Shown: positions 1 to 9,585 of the stretch, piece by piece | Layout: every line of letters starts with the position of its first letter | Position numbering within the stretch: position 1 is the stretch's first letter | NCBI GenBank assembly: GCA_038496445.1 | Contig: JALMLS010000171.1 | Coordinates: 1 to 21,286, forward strand | Length of the DNA stretch: 21,286 nt | Direction of reading: 5' to 3' | Origin: Trichosphaerium sp. ATCC 40318 | Taxonomy: Eukaryota > Discosea > Flabellinia > Trichosidae | Position numbers and translations under genes: made by a program | The notes under the pieces: model-generated | What the model was told of the DNA's origin: nothing | The model's input: only the letters and a program-made list of their open reading frames with translations | The model's database searches: none

Positions 1-214
1 AAAATGACATTCGAAAGTCACATTAAAGTCAAACATCTTGTGTTAACGTAATGACCTATCATGCTTGTATAATATGATGGTATAAATACGTGGTTTATCT
101 AAATCCGAAATCATAAGAACAAACCGTCAACATGTTAACCTGTTTTCAAACCACATGTACCTTGTTGTTGATTTTTGTAAAGTTCGAAAAAATTCAGATA
201 AGACAATACAACCA

Positions 215-540
215 GAAAACAGAAGTTATCGCTTGGTAGCATGTTTTGCAAACCAAAACATCACTGGTTCGGCTTCCACGTATGTAAATAGCTATCACAA
301 GCATTTGTGAGCATTTTGAAATGTGCGTTATCTATATTTGAGTATTTTAAGTGGATAATTCAGTGAAGTGTATGAACGTAGACTGAAAACGGAAGATATC
401 GGTTAGTGTCACGTTTTTTGAACAAAAACATCGCTGCTAAGGTTTCTATGTATGTGAATAATTACCACGCGCCTTTGAGAGCGCTTTGAAATGTGCATTA
501 TCCATATTTGAGTAATTGCAATAGAATTTTCAGTGAAGTG
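215..540. repeat. Two tandem copies of a 156-bp unit
   Basis: Copy 1 is 215-370 and copy 2 is 385-540, each 156 bp, separated by a 14-bp spacer. Both begin GAAAAC(A/G)GAAG and end TTCAGTGAAGTG, and share blocks such as TTTTGAAATGTGC and ATATTTGAGTA. By eye they align without gaps over their length with scattered substitutions, so the duplication is not recent. No long reading frame is kept in both copies. It could be remains of a larger satellite, a duplicated regulatory block, or a mobile-element end; nothing seen decides between these. Confidence 0.8.
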
Positions 541-1041
541 CGCTCTGTATCCCACAATTTATTTCTGGGAAGAATTACGCTCTATAAAACAAAACAAATT
601 GCAACTTCTAGTAGCCTGCGATTCATCACGTATAGAGCCTGTTACTATTAATTCAAGAGCAGGCAGGACACTTCCAGCAGCTTCGGTTTGATGCCCGAGG
701 CAGCCCTCATAGCAGCTGTTACCTTCGTTACGGTACTTGATCTGGTCATCTAAAAGTAATTCCAGATACAGCACTTTCTAGTAGTAGAAAGAAAAGCATG
801 AGACGCCTAGTTAGTATGGACTCTCGTAACAAAGGGGTACACTTGCACCGTGCTAATGACTTTTTTTTGAAACTTGTAGAAAATGTAATTCTTGTGTCAG
901 TTAGCATATTGTAGTAAACGGTAGCGAAAACCAGCGTCAGTGCTAAAAAGCATGTTACAAAAAAAACTGGAATACAATTTTAACGGTCAAATAGTTTTAC
1001 TACCATGGCGTTCAAGCCTTTTACTTTTTATTACGAAGTCC
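541..1041. other. Region without a secure gene
   Basis: The only longer open frame is on the minus strand (559-774), 71 codons opening with GTG. It could be a 3' exon, because the sequence just upstream on that strand ends in a possible acceptor (TTACTTTTAG), giving an exon product that starts DDQIKYRNEGNSC. No start exon or family was recognised, so it is not called a gene. Confidence 0.4.
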
Positions 1042-1877
1042 TTAGCCTTTATGTTTGTTGTTTTTGTTTCTCTTTGGAGAGCTAAAGTTCTCGCTCTTTT
1101 TCCAGTTCCCTTCCTTCTTAACATTACTTTCTTCTTCGCGATAACGTTTCATCCATTGTATGGATTGTTTTCGATCGGCTTCTAGGATCTCCAGCATGAA
1201 CGAAGACTCAACAACAACTCCAAGAGTGAACGTAAAGTGACCTTCCCTCCTGAAGAAAAAAGGCATTATATTTGGATCACGTCCTGAGTGTTTGATTACG
1301 ACTTTTCAAGCTTTAGCAATGCCTTGAACATATGTTGAATTTCTACATCCTGCTTGAACAATGCGATTCTACCAATACCAAGCATAGACTCGAAATCAGA
1401 AACCAAGAAATCGCCTTTTTTAGTAAGCGTAGGAGCTTTTGACAAGGCACGGGCCTGAGGTAAAAAACACCATTTGTTGTAAGAAGCTGTCAGCTCAGTT
1501 TCATCATCTGAAACTTCAATCTGTATATCCAAGTATCACCTAGTTTTACGCCTATAGAAAGGTTTAAGCCACGTACGATTATAGAGCACAGCAGGTACAA
1601 TGGCATTTAGTCTGAAGCCGTTGACATCTAGGAATTGCGGTAACTGCCAATAGAACCAGCAGTCATCGCTGGTAGGTATCGTTAACATCAGCCTGGTGAT
1701 AAATATTCGATGAACTATGGAGGTACTTGAGAAATTGAACAAATAAGTAAGTGTCCTAAAATAGAATTATCGGCATATTCGTTCTTCTAGCAAAAAAGAA
1801 AAGTTTGTACGTACTCACAGGCCAGCAATGAGCAGGTATGGTTGTGTCACCGGTACCCCAGATTCGAGCACGAATAC
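1042..1877 (-). CDS. Unrecognised multi-exon protein, 5' end unresolved
   Basis: Four exons on the minus strand fit together in phase: 1819-1877, 1577-1755, 1303-1507 and 1042-1249. Donors are GTGAGT, GTACGT and GTCGTA; acceptors are TTTTAG, TTTCAG and TTCTTCAG. The sum is 651 nt, 216 residues plus stop. The N-terminal part is hydrophobic, the middle reads SYNKWCFLPQARALSKAP, and the C-terminal 50 residues are charged and lysine/arginine-rich (RYREEESNVKKEG), suggesting a nucleic-acid-binding or nucleolar tail; that is a guess. An in-frame TAG directly upstream of 1877 means at least one start exon is missing, and I could not find it. The 3' end lies downstream of the MORN-like gene on the same strand. 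I do not recognise the family. Confidence 0.5.
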
Positions 1878-2041
1878 CTACATTGCAGTGATTAGCTAGC
1901 GTTCTCGCAGTAGAGCAACAAAGTTCTTAGGGTCATGCCTAGAGATGGGTTCTCTTCTAATCTGTTCTTGTTGTATTTGTCGGATTAATACTAGTAGCTT
2001 TGAACAATGCAATTTTGTTTGGTATTGAAATTGCTGCTTTG

Positions 2042-2762
2042 TTAGAAAATTAATACACGTGCTCTGTACATTAAAGAAGATAACATATATTTCCTCCCCA
2101 TTTTATAAATACCCTTTTCACATTGAAGACCATCATGGTTCCATGATATGAACTGCCCATGCCTCATGCCATCTACGTAATAGTACAATTCAGATAATTG
2201 TACCATTGTCATACCACTTCTTGTGCTCTCCTTCAAGTGAATCATCAATGTAGTAACACAATATGCTCAACTTGCCATTAAAATACCACCTCTTACACTC
2301 TCCTTCCCGTTTGCCATTGATGTAAGTCCACTGAGACCTCAACTGACCATTATCATACCAATCTTTGTAAACTCCTTCCCGCTGATTATTAAGATAGTAG
2401 CACAGCTGCTTCAATTGGCCATTATCATACCATATCTTGCTCTCTCCTTCTTGGTTACCATGTACAAAAGTGGTTAGTTCAGCCAATTGCCCATTTATGT
2501 ACGTTATGTACCCTCCATGAAGTCTACCATGTTCCCAATGTGAAATAAAGAATCTGTTGTACTTTCTTCTTTTTGTCTTCAATTTACCATGTTTATTTAA
2601 CTCACTATCAAATCTTGTTGTAAATGCTGAACGTTTACACAATAGTGGCCACTTTATAAATATTTCCAAGTCTAGATCCATAGTATCAAGTTGTATCTCC
2701 ATAGGAAGATGTAAAACGTTAAAACAGCTATACACATCTATCATCGATCTGTTTTGTTCCAT
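2042..2762 (-). pseudogene. MORN-like (YwqK-like) repeat protein with one frame break
   Basis: The frame opens with ATG at 2762 and encodes an F-box-like start (LPMEI, then LLCKRS at about residues 38-43), then about five units of 23-24 residues of the form YDNGQLKQLCYYLNNQREGV. Such repeats are antitoxin-like/MORN-variant repeats, common in amoebae and in amoeba-infecting giant viruses. Near 2200 the fifth unit reads GGT-A-CAATTATCTG, where other units have GGT-CAA: one extra A stops the frame at 2190. Dropping that base restores QLSELYYYVDGMRHG and the frame continues to 2042, about 240 residues in all. The break could be a mutation, a sequence error, or be spliced out as a 31-nt GT-AG segment. 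Role unknown; such repeats usually bind proteins or lipids. Confidence 0.7.
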
Positions 2763-3196
2763 TGAACAGGCGTATCAAAAATTAGAGAGCTGTTTGGTAG
2801 TCCACACAGTATCGCTTTTTTTGAAACTAAGTAACAAAGCAATTAAGTCAACAAAGTTCTACACTAACTGTATTGTACTGAACGACCAATTTAAGACAAG
2901 CATATACATCGATGATAACCAAGGGTTTACACTGGAGTTGCACCTGCCGCTCTCAATGTAGTACCTTATAAAGCTCAAAGTGTAGTAGCACCTATTTTCA
3001 ACCCTGGAGAAATGAATTCAATTTAACTGAATGCTACTAAAAGTAACTCCTGATTAGTAGCAAGTAAGTGACTTTTTCATCTTAACCCATGAAGATGCAC
3101 TAATAGGATAGCTTCGGTAGATTGGGGTAAAAAACGATAACCTAAACGTTCCAACCTTTCTTGTATGTTCCTATTTTATTACTATAGCTATGTTTG
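2763..3196. other. Intergenic, no gene seen
   Basis: This holds the presumed promoter of the MORN-like gene and the 3' flank of the C2 gene, both on the minus strand. A plus-strand frame at 2557-2961 runs in from the antisense of the MORN-like gene and has no family features. Nothing else is supported. Confidence 0.5.
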
Positions 3197-4271
3197 CTAC
3201 ACTATGATACAACTCTCTAAGAAAACAGCGTTGTTGCCTTTATCTACTGATACTTTTACGCGAATGCTTCTCGTGCTTCCGTTAGGCAATTCCGCCGTTA
3301 GAACCAAAAAGAACCCTTTATCCGTTGATCCTTGCTTCTTTAAACCGGGTTGATGCTCCCCAGGTTTAACATCATGAAAAATCTTTGTTTTAGGTCCTAG
3401 CTTGCGTAATCGCTCCATTTGATCAACACTACACCTGTAGTAGTTTATCATATTTGCTGTTCCATTAATAACGTCCTCTCCCCTTGTATACTTATCTTCT
3501 CGTCCTAGCTACGGATTAAATAGGAACTAAACGAAGATCTGGACACCTCAAAAGAAATGTAGAGTTGAGAAAAAGACAAGAAATCCTGTTCTTCTAGAGC
3601 GCGTAGCCAGAGTTCCAAAAAAAAACCGAAAAAAAGACAAAAACGACATACCTTGCACTATGCACTGAACCATGTCGTGTGCGCAGTTTCCAATAAGAAT
3701 AAACGCCTGTGGGGGAGTATACGTACTCCCAATCTTATCCTTACGTGCGTTTACGTAGAGTTTGCCTGTAATCCCTTTATCCTTGTTATTTCGTGGTAGT
3801 AAGTCCAGTTCGAAGCTAGCACGATGATCATCTGGCAGCGTAGCAACTTTAACCCTCGCCTCGCCTAAGAAATCTTTCCCTTTGTAAACCGGATCTCTGT
3901 CATATACAGTAAATATAAGCTCTTCTCTGGCACCTACAGTAACCGGCCAGTGCTCTTGCCAAACAGGGGACAACGTCTTCTTTTCAACCTGAAAAAACGA
4001 AACAAAATTAACCAATTTAACTACCAACAACCCCTCATCAACGTTAATAGTTGGATGAAGGCACTAGCGAAGGAAATAAAAAAAAAATCTTTAAACCGGC
4101 TGAGACTGTAAGAAAACAACTACTTTGTATTCTACTACGCACCTTTGTTTGGAATTTAACCTTATCATTTCCTCTTAACGTACATTTTACAAAAGGATCT
4201 GAAGTACCATTTCTATCCATTGCCTTTAAGCCATTGGCTTTAAATATCATTACGCTAGCTACATACGCCAT
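3197..4271 (-). CDS. C2-domain protein, 257 aa
   Basis: Three exons (4143-4271, 3652-3988, 3197-3504) join in phase through introns of 154 and 147 nt (donors GTGCGT and GTATGT). The N-terminal 115 residues are a C2 domain: a MDRNGTSDPFVKC loop near residue 19, KKTLSPVWQEHW near 46, and a VYDRDPVYKGKDFLG loop near 71. The acidic residues expected to bind calcium (D19, D25, D73, D75, D82) are all present, so Ca2+-dependent phospholipid binding is likely. About 140 further residues have no domain I recognise; that part is polar, with a stretch GPKTKIFHDVKPGEHQPG. No membrane segment or signal peptide is seen, so the protein is probably cytosolic and recruited to membranes. The start is the only ATG that gives a full first C2 strand. 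Confidence 0.88.
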
Positions 4272-4523
4272 TATTGTTGTAATGAATCACGTGCGTTCCT
4301 TTTTAGTCATGCCTTAACATACTTGTTAAGCTATCCAAAATACACGTGATATTTTACAAGGCGTTATTCTTCCAACACGGTATTGGCACTCAAAAACTCA
4401 GAAATCGGTTTTCTGGTCTTGCTCCAAAACTGAAGTGACTCATGTTTCGCTACTGTTTACAATGTGACCTACACTACCCTGCCATATAACATGAGTATAC
4501 TGTTTACATCACAATCATCACGC
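4272..4523. other. Upstream region of the C2 gene
   Basis: No coding segment is supported on either strand. It presumably carries the promoter of the minus-strand C2 gene; no element was recognised. Confidence 0.4.
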
Positions 4524-4718
4524 TCAACGCTGTGTTACAGTAGATGATGTACCATGCATGGAAGATCCCAAGTGGACAAGCTTCAGATACACAGGCATAG
4601 ACTTGTCGCCATTCATTGATGGTAAAACACCATAATTGGGTACTTCAAACTGTGCTGCATCCATAAATGGGTGTACCAATATCATCAGTGCTACTATAAA
4701 GTCAAAGTTGCTTCTCTT
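4524..4718 (-). CDS. Orphan exon-like open segment, function unknown
   Basis: After a good acceptor (TACACTCTCTGCAG) the minus strand is open for 65 codons including the stop. The product begins KRSNFDFIVALMILVHPFMD and continues with a proline/methionine-rich part (SMNGDKSMPVYLKLVHLG). Composition looks protein-like, but I found no upstream exon with a start codon, and 4719-5001 is not open in any linked frame. It may be the last exon of a decayed gene. A 23-nt GTACAT...ACACAG segment near the 3' end could be a very short intron giving a different C-terminus. Confidence 0.3.
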   Translation of the reverse strand, partial: KRSNFDFIVALMILVHPFMDAAQFEVPNYGVLPSMNGDKSMPVYLKLVHLGSSMHGTSSTVTQR

Positions 4719-5001
4719 CTGCAGAGAGTGTAAGAATGTATCTCTTTGTGTTTATTGGCTTCTAAGTCCGATTTTGTAGCAACTAAAGTGTATTTGTTAC
4801 TGTTAGTTGTTGGTGAACGTATGCTAAGTGACACTTTTTTACAACAAATCTATTTGTATTTGAGTCTAGTTTTCAATTCAAATATGCCAATAAGTATTGT
4901 TTTGCATAATCAAACGTCAGCCCTGATAATTATACGTTTATAAGGGTATTCAAGATAATTTTATTAACATACAAGTAAAGTCATGTAGTAGCAAGGCTTA
5001 G
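4719..5001. other. AT-rich intergenic region
   Basis: A plus-strand frame of 65 codons (4746-4943) exists but has low-complexity, hydrophobic composition and no recognisable features. Otherwise nothing was seen. Confidence 0.4.
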
Positions 5002-5807
5002 TTAACCCTCATCTGTTATTCTATTGCATTCTATCAAGTAGATGTACACTTCCCAATGCCTTCAAACCTTCGTCTGACACACTTGTACGTGTTAAATCAA
5101 GTTGTATGTACACCTACTAATGCTTTTGCACCTTCATCTGTCACATTGGCACACACCAAAGAGATCATGTGTACACCTGCCAACGCCTTAATACCCGAAT
5201 CCGTTATTGATTTACAATTAAACAATTTGATAGTGTGTACACCTGTTAATGCTGACAAACCGTCATCTGTTATGTTATGACAACCTGAAAAAGCGATTGT
5301 GTGTATCTCTTGCCAATGCCTTGATACCTGAATCTGTTATGTTATTGCATTGCGACAAGTCGATACTGTGTACACCAGCCAAAGCTTTCAAACCTTCATC
5401 TGTTATGTGAAAGCAACTCATCAAGTTGATAGTGTACACCAGCCAAAGCTATCAAACCTTCGTCTGTTACTCTAGTGCCTCCTAATTTGATATTGTGTAC
5501 ACCGCCTAATGCTTTGATTCCATCGTCTGTTATTCTCTGACAACAAAAAAGATCAATTGAGCGCACTCCTGAAAGCAGATGTAAAGAATCATCGAAGACT
5601 GTATTGCTGATATGTACCACAACAATATTAAATTGCATGTCATATGATAAGATAAAGGTGGTAGGCAACATGTCACCTGCATGACCACTCAAGAATTGGA
5701 AATTAGCCTGGACATCCTCCAATAGATATTGAATACTTTGAATCAACAATTTGTATTCTCCAAAAATACAAGGTTTCCTTCAGGTTATAAGTCGAAGTTT
5801 CAAACAT
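5002..5807 (-). pseudogene. Leucine-rich-repeat protein gene with multiple frame breaks
   Basis: Starting from ATG at 5807, an N-terminal part (MFETSTYNLKETLYF, then after a slip in a T-run near 5762-5766 GEYKLLIQSIQYLLEDVQAN) leads into LRR units of the type GVHxIxLxxCxxITDxGIKALA, 21-22 residues each. At least eight units can be read. Frame is lost near 5430, 5300, 5100 and 5040, each time close to the GTGTACA stretch of a unit, and recovered by one- or two-base adjustments. The last unit ends at a stop at 5002-5004. The simplest view is a decaying LRR gene. Two of the breaks are also bridged in frame by GT-AG segments of 40 and 43 nt, so splicing around damaged units cannot be excluded. 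Function unknown; such LRRs bind proteins, often in F-box-type adaptors. Confidence 0.75.
5036..5560. repeat. Tandem LRR-coding units of about 64-66 bp
   Basis: The plus strand shows at least eight copies of a unit containing GTGTACAC(C/T), a CC-AATGC or CC-AAAGC core and (A/G)TCTGTTA. Spacing between successive GTACAC positions is about 63-70 bp, often not a multiple of three, which is what breaks the encoded frame. The array is the DNA basis of the LRR gene on the minus strand. Confidence 0.8.
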
Positions 5808-5904
5808 GAGAAAAGTACTGACCGTTTGCCTATTTCAAAGAACGAACAGTCGCGCCAACCGCTTTTCGTGTACGAACCGCTTCCACTAACCACTCCAGAA
5901 CAGT
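5808..5904. promoter_or_regulatory. Short divergent intergenic region
   Basis: Only 97 bp separate the start of the minus-strand LRR gene from the ATG of the plus-strand F-box-like gene. It contains an 8-bp direct repeat AACCGCTT at 5857-5864 and 5875-5882. It is likely a shared promoter; no known factor site was identified. Confidence 0.4.
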
Positions 5905-6236
5905 ATGGCACTTATTCAGGCATATAGCCTCACGTTGGATACACTACATACAGTTACGCCTCAAAAGGTAATTAAAATGCTAATTAGCCCTCATAGGACA
6001 TTTACGGAATGATTGTGTCCCGTTTAGACGTAAAGGATGCTTTATCGCTCTTCGCAACGAATAATACGCTAAATGAAGTACTCACTAGACTCCTACACAA
6101 TTATAACTAATTCCAGATAAACAATTACGAATGGATCTGGCGATTGCTATTAAAACGCGATTATACTGACATAATACCACTACTTGACGCGAAGAAGAGC
6201 AACATAGAAGTTTACAAGGAGCTTAGTACGTATTGA
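5905..6236 (+). CDS. Small F-box-like protein, 87 aa
   Basis: Three exons are proposed: 5905-5967, 5997-6077 and 6117-6236. Introns are 29 nt (GTAATT...CATAG) and 39 nt (GTACTC...AACTAATTCCAG, with a clear CTAAT branch site). The joined product has DIYGMIVSRLDVKDALSLFA, an F-box-like helix pair, then EWIWRLLLKRDYTDIIPLL, a W-x-x-L-x-x-RD pattern that often follows the F-box in protist and giant-virus proteins. F-box proteins link targets to SCF ubiquitin ligases through Skp1. Without splicing the frame hits TGA near 6015 or, in the downstream frame, TAA at about 6108. It ends 26 bp before the SPRY gene on the same strand, so the two may be one gene. Family call is moderate. Confidence 0.5.
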
Positions 6237-6262
6237 GAGTTTGTTTTATTAAAACAGCGTGA

Positions 6263-7546
6263 ATGGCTTTAAGACAAAACTTGTTGTACCACAGGCACCA
6301 CAACGTGCAAAAAACTGTTGGTGACACAAACCATTTGCCAAAAAAAAAATTTGCTCTGATGCCTATTTTTAGCCTTTAAATACCCTTCAACGTTTGGTTA
6401 CAAAAGAGATGATGGGCGTGAGGCTAGCGTTATTACGAATACTAATGATGGCCGACTAAGGTTATCAAGAGCAATTGGTTACATCATTGTATGTGTCAAA
6501 ACTTTGAAGGACAACATTCTCTTTTTTTTCTTACAAAAAGCTACTGTATACAGTTTTTTTGGCTGTTGCTTTCGGTTCCAAGATAGCTAGAGCTCACTTG
6601 TTATTTTAGACGGATCAATCAATCCAAAGATGGCCGTGGGTTTCTGAAATATTTGATTTAAAAGTAGCTTATTATGAAATCGAAGTCGTTGAAGGGTATG
6701 CTCAATCTTTGTTGTTGCTTTCTTTAGTTGTAAATATTAGCTAAAGAATCGTTTAGACAAGGTTGTATTGGGTTCGGTCAGTTTAATTATACTAGAAACA
6801 ATGCTGTTGGATGGAATTTACATAGTATTGGATTCCACAGTGATGATGCAGGTATGAAACAATTTTTTTGGAAATTGTTTTTCAAGTATCCTTTTTTCGT
6901 CAATTAACTGGATAATAGGAAAGTTCCATGGAAATTCAGGTTGGAAACACTCATTTACATACAAAAATGAAGATAGAAATCTAGGTCCTGGATGCACTAT
7001 TGGTGAGTTAATGTTTTTGTTTGATGAAATCTGAAAGGGTTTTTTTTTCAACTAATCTTAACTCTTTCAGGCGCAGGATTGCTTGCAAATGGCCTTGTCT
7101 TTGCTACTTTAAATGGGAAACTATGTGAACTTGGTTCAATTACTTTTTCAGAGGAAGAAAGAGATTCGGTTCATCCTACAGTTACAGTAGTTAATTCAAG
7201 CGATGTTATTAACATAAACTTTGGCAAGGTAAACTAAACTAAACTTCTTTTTTTTTTTTTTTTGACAATCTCCTCTAAGTTAGATACTTTTATTTTCTTT
7301 TGATGTAAAACTCTTACCTGGGTATCCTTCAATCTCAAAGGAGAACAAAATTTAGTTTTGACTTTCGTTCTAACCTTTTTATTCTCACACCAAAAGGCTC
7401 GGTTTATGTTTGATGTTGGTTCTTTTTTGAAGACTCATGACTGGCTGATTAAAAAGTTGCAGGATGATCCGGCTAAATTATTAAAAGTAAACCCTGAATG
7501 GGATCTAACAAATCCAAATGAAGAAATAGAGTTTGTACACAAATAA
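6263..7546 (+). CDS. SPRY-domain protein, about 248 aa
   Basis: Seven exons join in phase: 6263-6320, 6373-6488, 6610-6695, 6757-6851, 6919-7002, 7071-7228 and 7397-7546 (introns 52, 121, 61, 67, 68 and 168 nt). The SPRY core is clear: YYEIEVVEGQGCIGFGQFNY, then GWNLHSIGFHSDDAGKFHG, LGPGCTIGAGLLANG, LVFATLNGKL, and VININFGKARFMFDV. The strand order and the NFG-x-x-x-FxFD ending match RanBPM/SSH4-type SPRY domains, which bind peptide motifs of partner proteins. No LisH, CTLH, membrane or other domain is seen. The first exon (MALRQNLLYHRHHN) is less certain; the ATG is the nearest in phase. A polyadenylation-like AATAAA overlaps the stop. A partner role for an F-box protein is possible given the neighbour. 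Confidence 0.8.
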
Positions 7547-7901
7547 AAAAACACTTTACCAACTCCATATCGACTAACAACACATACATTAAACAAAAAA
7601 GCCTTGCCGCTTTCGTGCGAATAATAATTGTTGCAACTATCATTCGGAATGTAACAGCAACTAGATTTGTACTCGCTAAGGCAAGTTGGTAGCTAAGGAC
7701 AGTGGACCATCAACACTCCAATCGTTAGGCCATAGTAGTATGCACAGCGTTTGTTTCTTCCAATTTCATAATCGTTTTTTAAAGTATCACATGTTCTGAC
7801 TTTTCACATGACAGTGATGTCTTTCACTGTAAATCGCGTTATGGTGTTTGTAAGAACAATAGTTTGCCAACCGTATATAGCTCCTAAACGAGTCTGTTAC
7901 G
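7547..7901. other. Intergenic region
   Basis: Follows the SPRY gene. No coding segment, RNA gene or repeat was recognised. Confidence 0.4.
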
Positions 7902-8165
7902 ATGTATTACTTTGCTCTCAAGGAGTCCGATACATTCTTCATTAGCGTTCTCCCAGAGTTTCCAGGCAAGCCTACATACAATGATCCTTCTACATCTGCT
8001 GCGTGTTTAAAGCGTGCCAGAAATACTGAAACCTCGCACAATGCAAGGCGACCTATCTTGCAACAACCCATACAATTGTTGCTTCTGTACACCATAAACG
8101 AGATGCCTGCGGTGCTTAAACGACTAACTTTGATAATTAGAACAGGCTACCTTGAAAATCGATAA
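7902..8165 (+). CDS. Doubtful small ORF, 87 aa
   Basis: An uninterrupted frame with its own ATG starts MYYFALKESDTFFISVLPEF and has a polar middle with several arginines. The antisense strand is also open for 62 codons here (7907-8095), so one of the two is a shadow. No domain, signal peptide or family is recognised, and no intron is needed. It may be a small gene, an exon, or chance. Confidence 0.2.
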   Translation: MYYFALKESDTFFISVLPEFPGKPTYNDPSTSAACLKRARNTETSHNARRPILQQPIQLLLLYTINEMPAVLKRLTLIIRTGYLENR

Positions 8166-8383
8166 CTACTACAATACTAAGTCTTCTCGCTAAGAGGAGT
8201 ACTTCAAAGCCACGTCATTGAGTGATTAATGTGTTTGTATAAATACAAAAACGCTTTCTGTGTAGGCCGCCTACTGGACTGTATTCTCATTTCTATTGGA
8301 CCGCACTGGTTATTTTGTGTAGCACATAGTCCTTTCTAGACAAACACAAGTGCAAGAACCGAAAGCTCAATAGTTCTCTGAAA
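8166..8383. other. Presumed upstream region of the next plus-strand gene
   Basis: No coding segment is supported. The sequence just before 8384 (AGTTCTCTGAAAATGGC) resembles a leader ending in a good ATG context. Confidence 0.3.
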
Positions 8384-9568
8384 ATGGCAAGCGCGTAAGT
8401 CAAAATCTTTCATAACTTTGTCGTATCAACTCACAATGGAGCAACAAGTGCGTAATACTTACTTTTAATACGCCAAACCCCCGTATATGCAACTTTAAAG
8501 CGATTTTAACCCTATTGAAAGGCAAACGAAAACAAACGCATTACACTTCACGTAAGTAGTGAAAATGGAGAAGAAATATCGACTACGTATATAATACGGA
8601 AGATTAAGATATATCCATCAAAGAATATCCCATTTACTTCATTTGATATTTATTCAAACAACAAAGAAAACACAACATTCTCGCTTTACTTTGAATCAAA
8701 ACACAAGCAAGACATCGTCTGTTGCAACTTCAATGGTACATACTACTATATTGAATCATCTGGATGTAATGGAGAGAAACATTGCTATTTAGCTACATGT
8801 GATCGGGCACGTGATCTTTGAAGCTGTTTTTTTTTGATTGTTTTTTTTTAGAATGATGCTGAAAAAATTGCGAAAGCTCTTGGTAAGGAGTTGTATTTAT
8901 GTAAAGACCCTGGTATTTCATTCAAAGCACATTTCAATATTTTAAAGAAGTCCTTCAAGTCAACTGAGGACATAATCGGAACATTCCAGCTTGAGAATAC
9001 ACACAACGTTGCATTTAGGTGCGTTTCATTTTTGGCTTTCACATTTCTTGATTTTTTCTGGTTCAATCACTTGTGCTGTTGTTCAAATCACGCAAACAAG
9101 TCATGTATTTCAAAGTATATGTTTTGCTATTATTGTTTATTGAAAATCTTACACAGCGTGGTAGCCAGTTTGTTTTGTTCTTCTATTTTCTAAACTAATT
9201 TTTTGTTTACAGTTACAACCATGGTGGAAACTACCGAGGAACTCACAATGGACGTTGTGAAACTTTCACATTTGAGGCTGTAGATAGTAAAGGCGTTATA
9301 CTACAACAAATACAAACAGCTGAATTCATGAGTATGAGGTATCTATGGAACACCAAATCTTAAGCCTGGAGAAAAATCAGAAGAGATACACTTCAATCTC
9401 AGAGACTGGTTCACCTTTGTTCCTGGAATATACACTATCAAGTGCCATTATTGTCTTGATGATATTAAGGAAGTTAACGACCAAAAGGGAGAGATGACAA
9501 TAGCACAGCGTGTGTCAAGAAAGTGGGTATACACAGCAAGTGGTGATATTGAATTTGAGATTTGTTAA
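8384..9568 (+). CDS. Unrecognised multi-exon protein, splice pattern uncertain
   Basis: Coding character is clear in several blocks: 8522-8810 (IYPSKNIPFTSFDIYSNNKE), 8852-9018 (LGKELYLCKDPGISFKAHFN), 9213-9331 (YNHGGNYRGTHNGRCETFTF) and 9381-9568 (WFTFVPGIYTIKCHYCLDD). The content suggests beta-rich domains. A phase-consistent model is 8384-8394, 8560-8810, 8877-9018, 9213-9331, 9381-9568, giving 236 residues, but it uses two acceptors without a pyrimidine tract and skips the more natural acceptor before 8852. The alternative is a gene with two or three frame breaks. No signal peptide or membrane segment is seen. AATAAA follows 17 bp after the stop. I do not recognise the family. Confidence 0.5.
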
Positions 9569-9585
9569 TCAAGTCAACCAAGTTT

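Noticed and set aside
559-774. 71-codon minus-strand frame as a gene
   Set aside because: No ATG start, no family features, no linked exon.
2557-2961. 134-codon plus-strand open frame
   Set aside because: Half of it is the exact antisense of the MORN-like gene, and the rest has no recognisable features.
6078-6116. In-frame TAA in the F-box-like gene (and at 16206 in the receptor) as a sense codon, suggesting a variant genetic code
   Set aside because: S-adenosylhomocysteinase ends in TAA right after its canonical HYRY terminus, and TAG ends Rac after its CAAX box, so both act as stops here. The in-frame cases fit short introns better.
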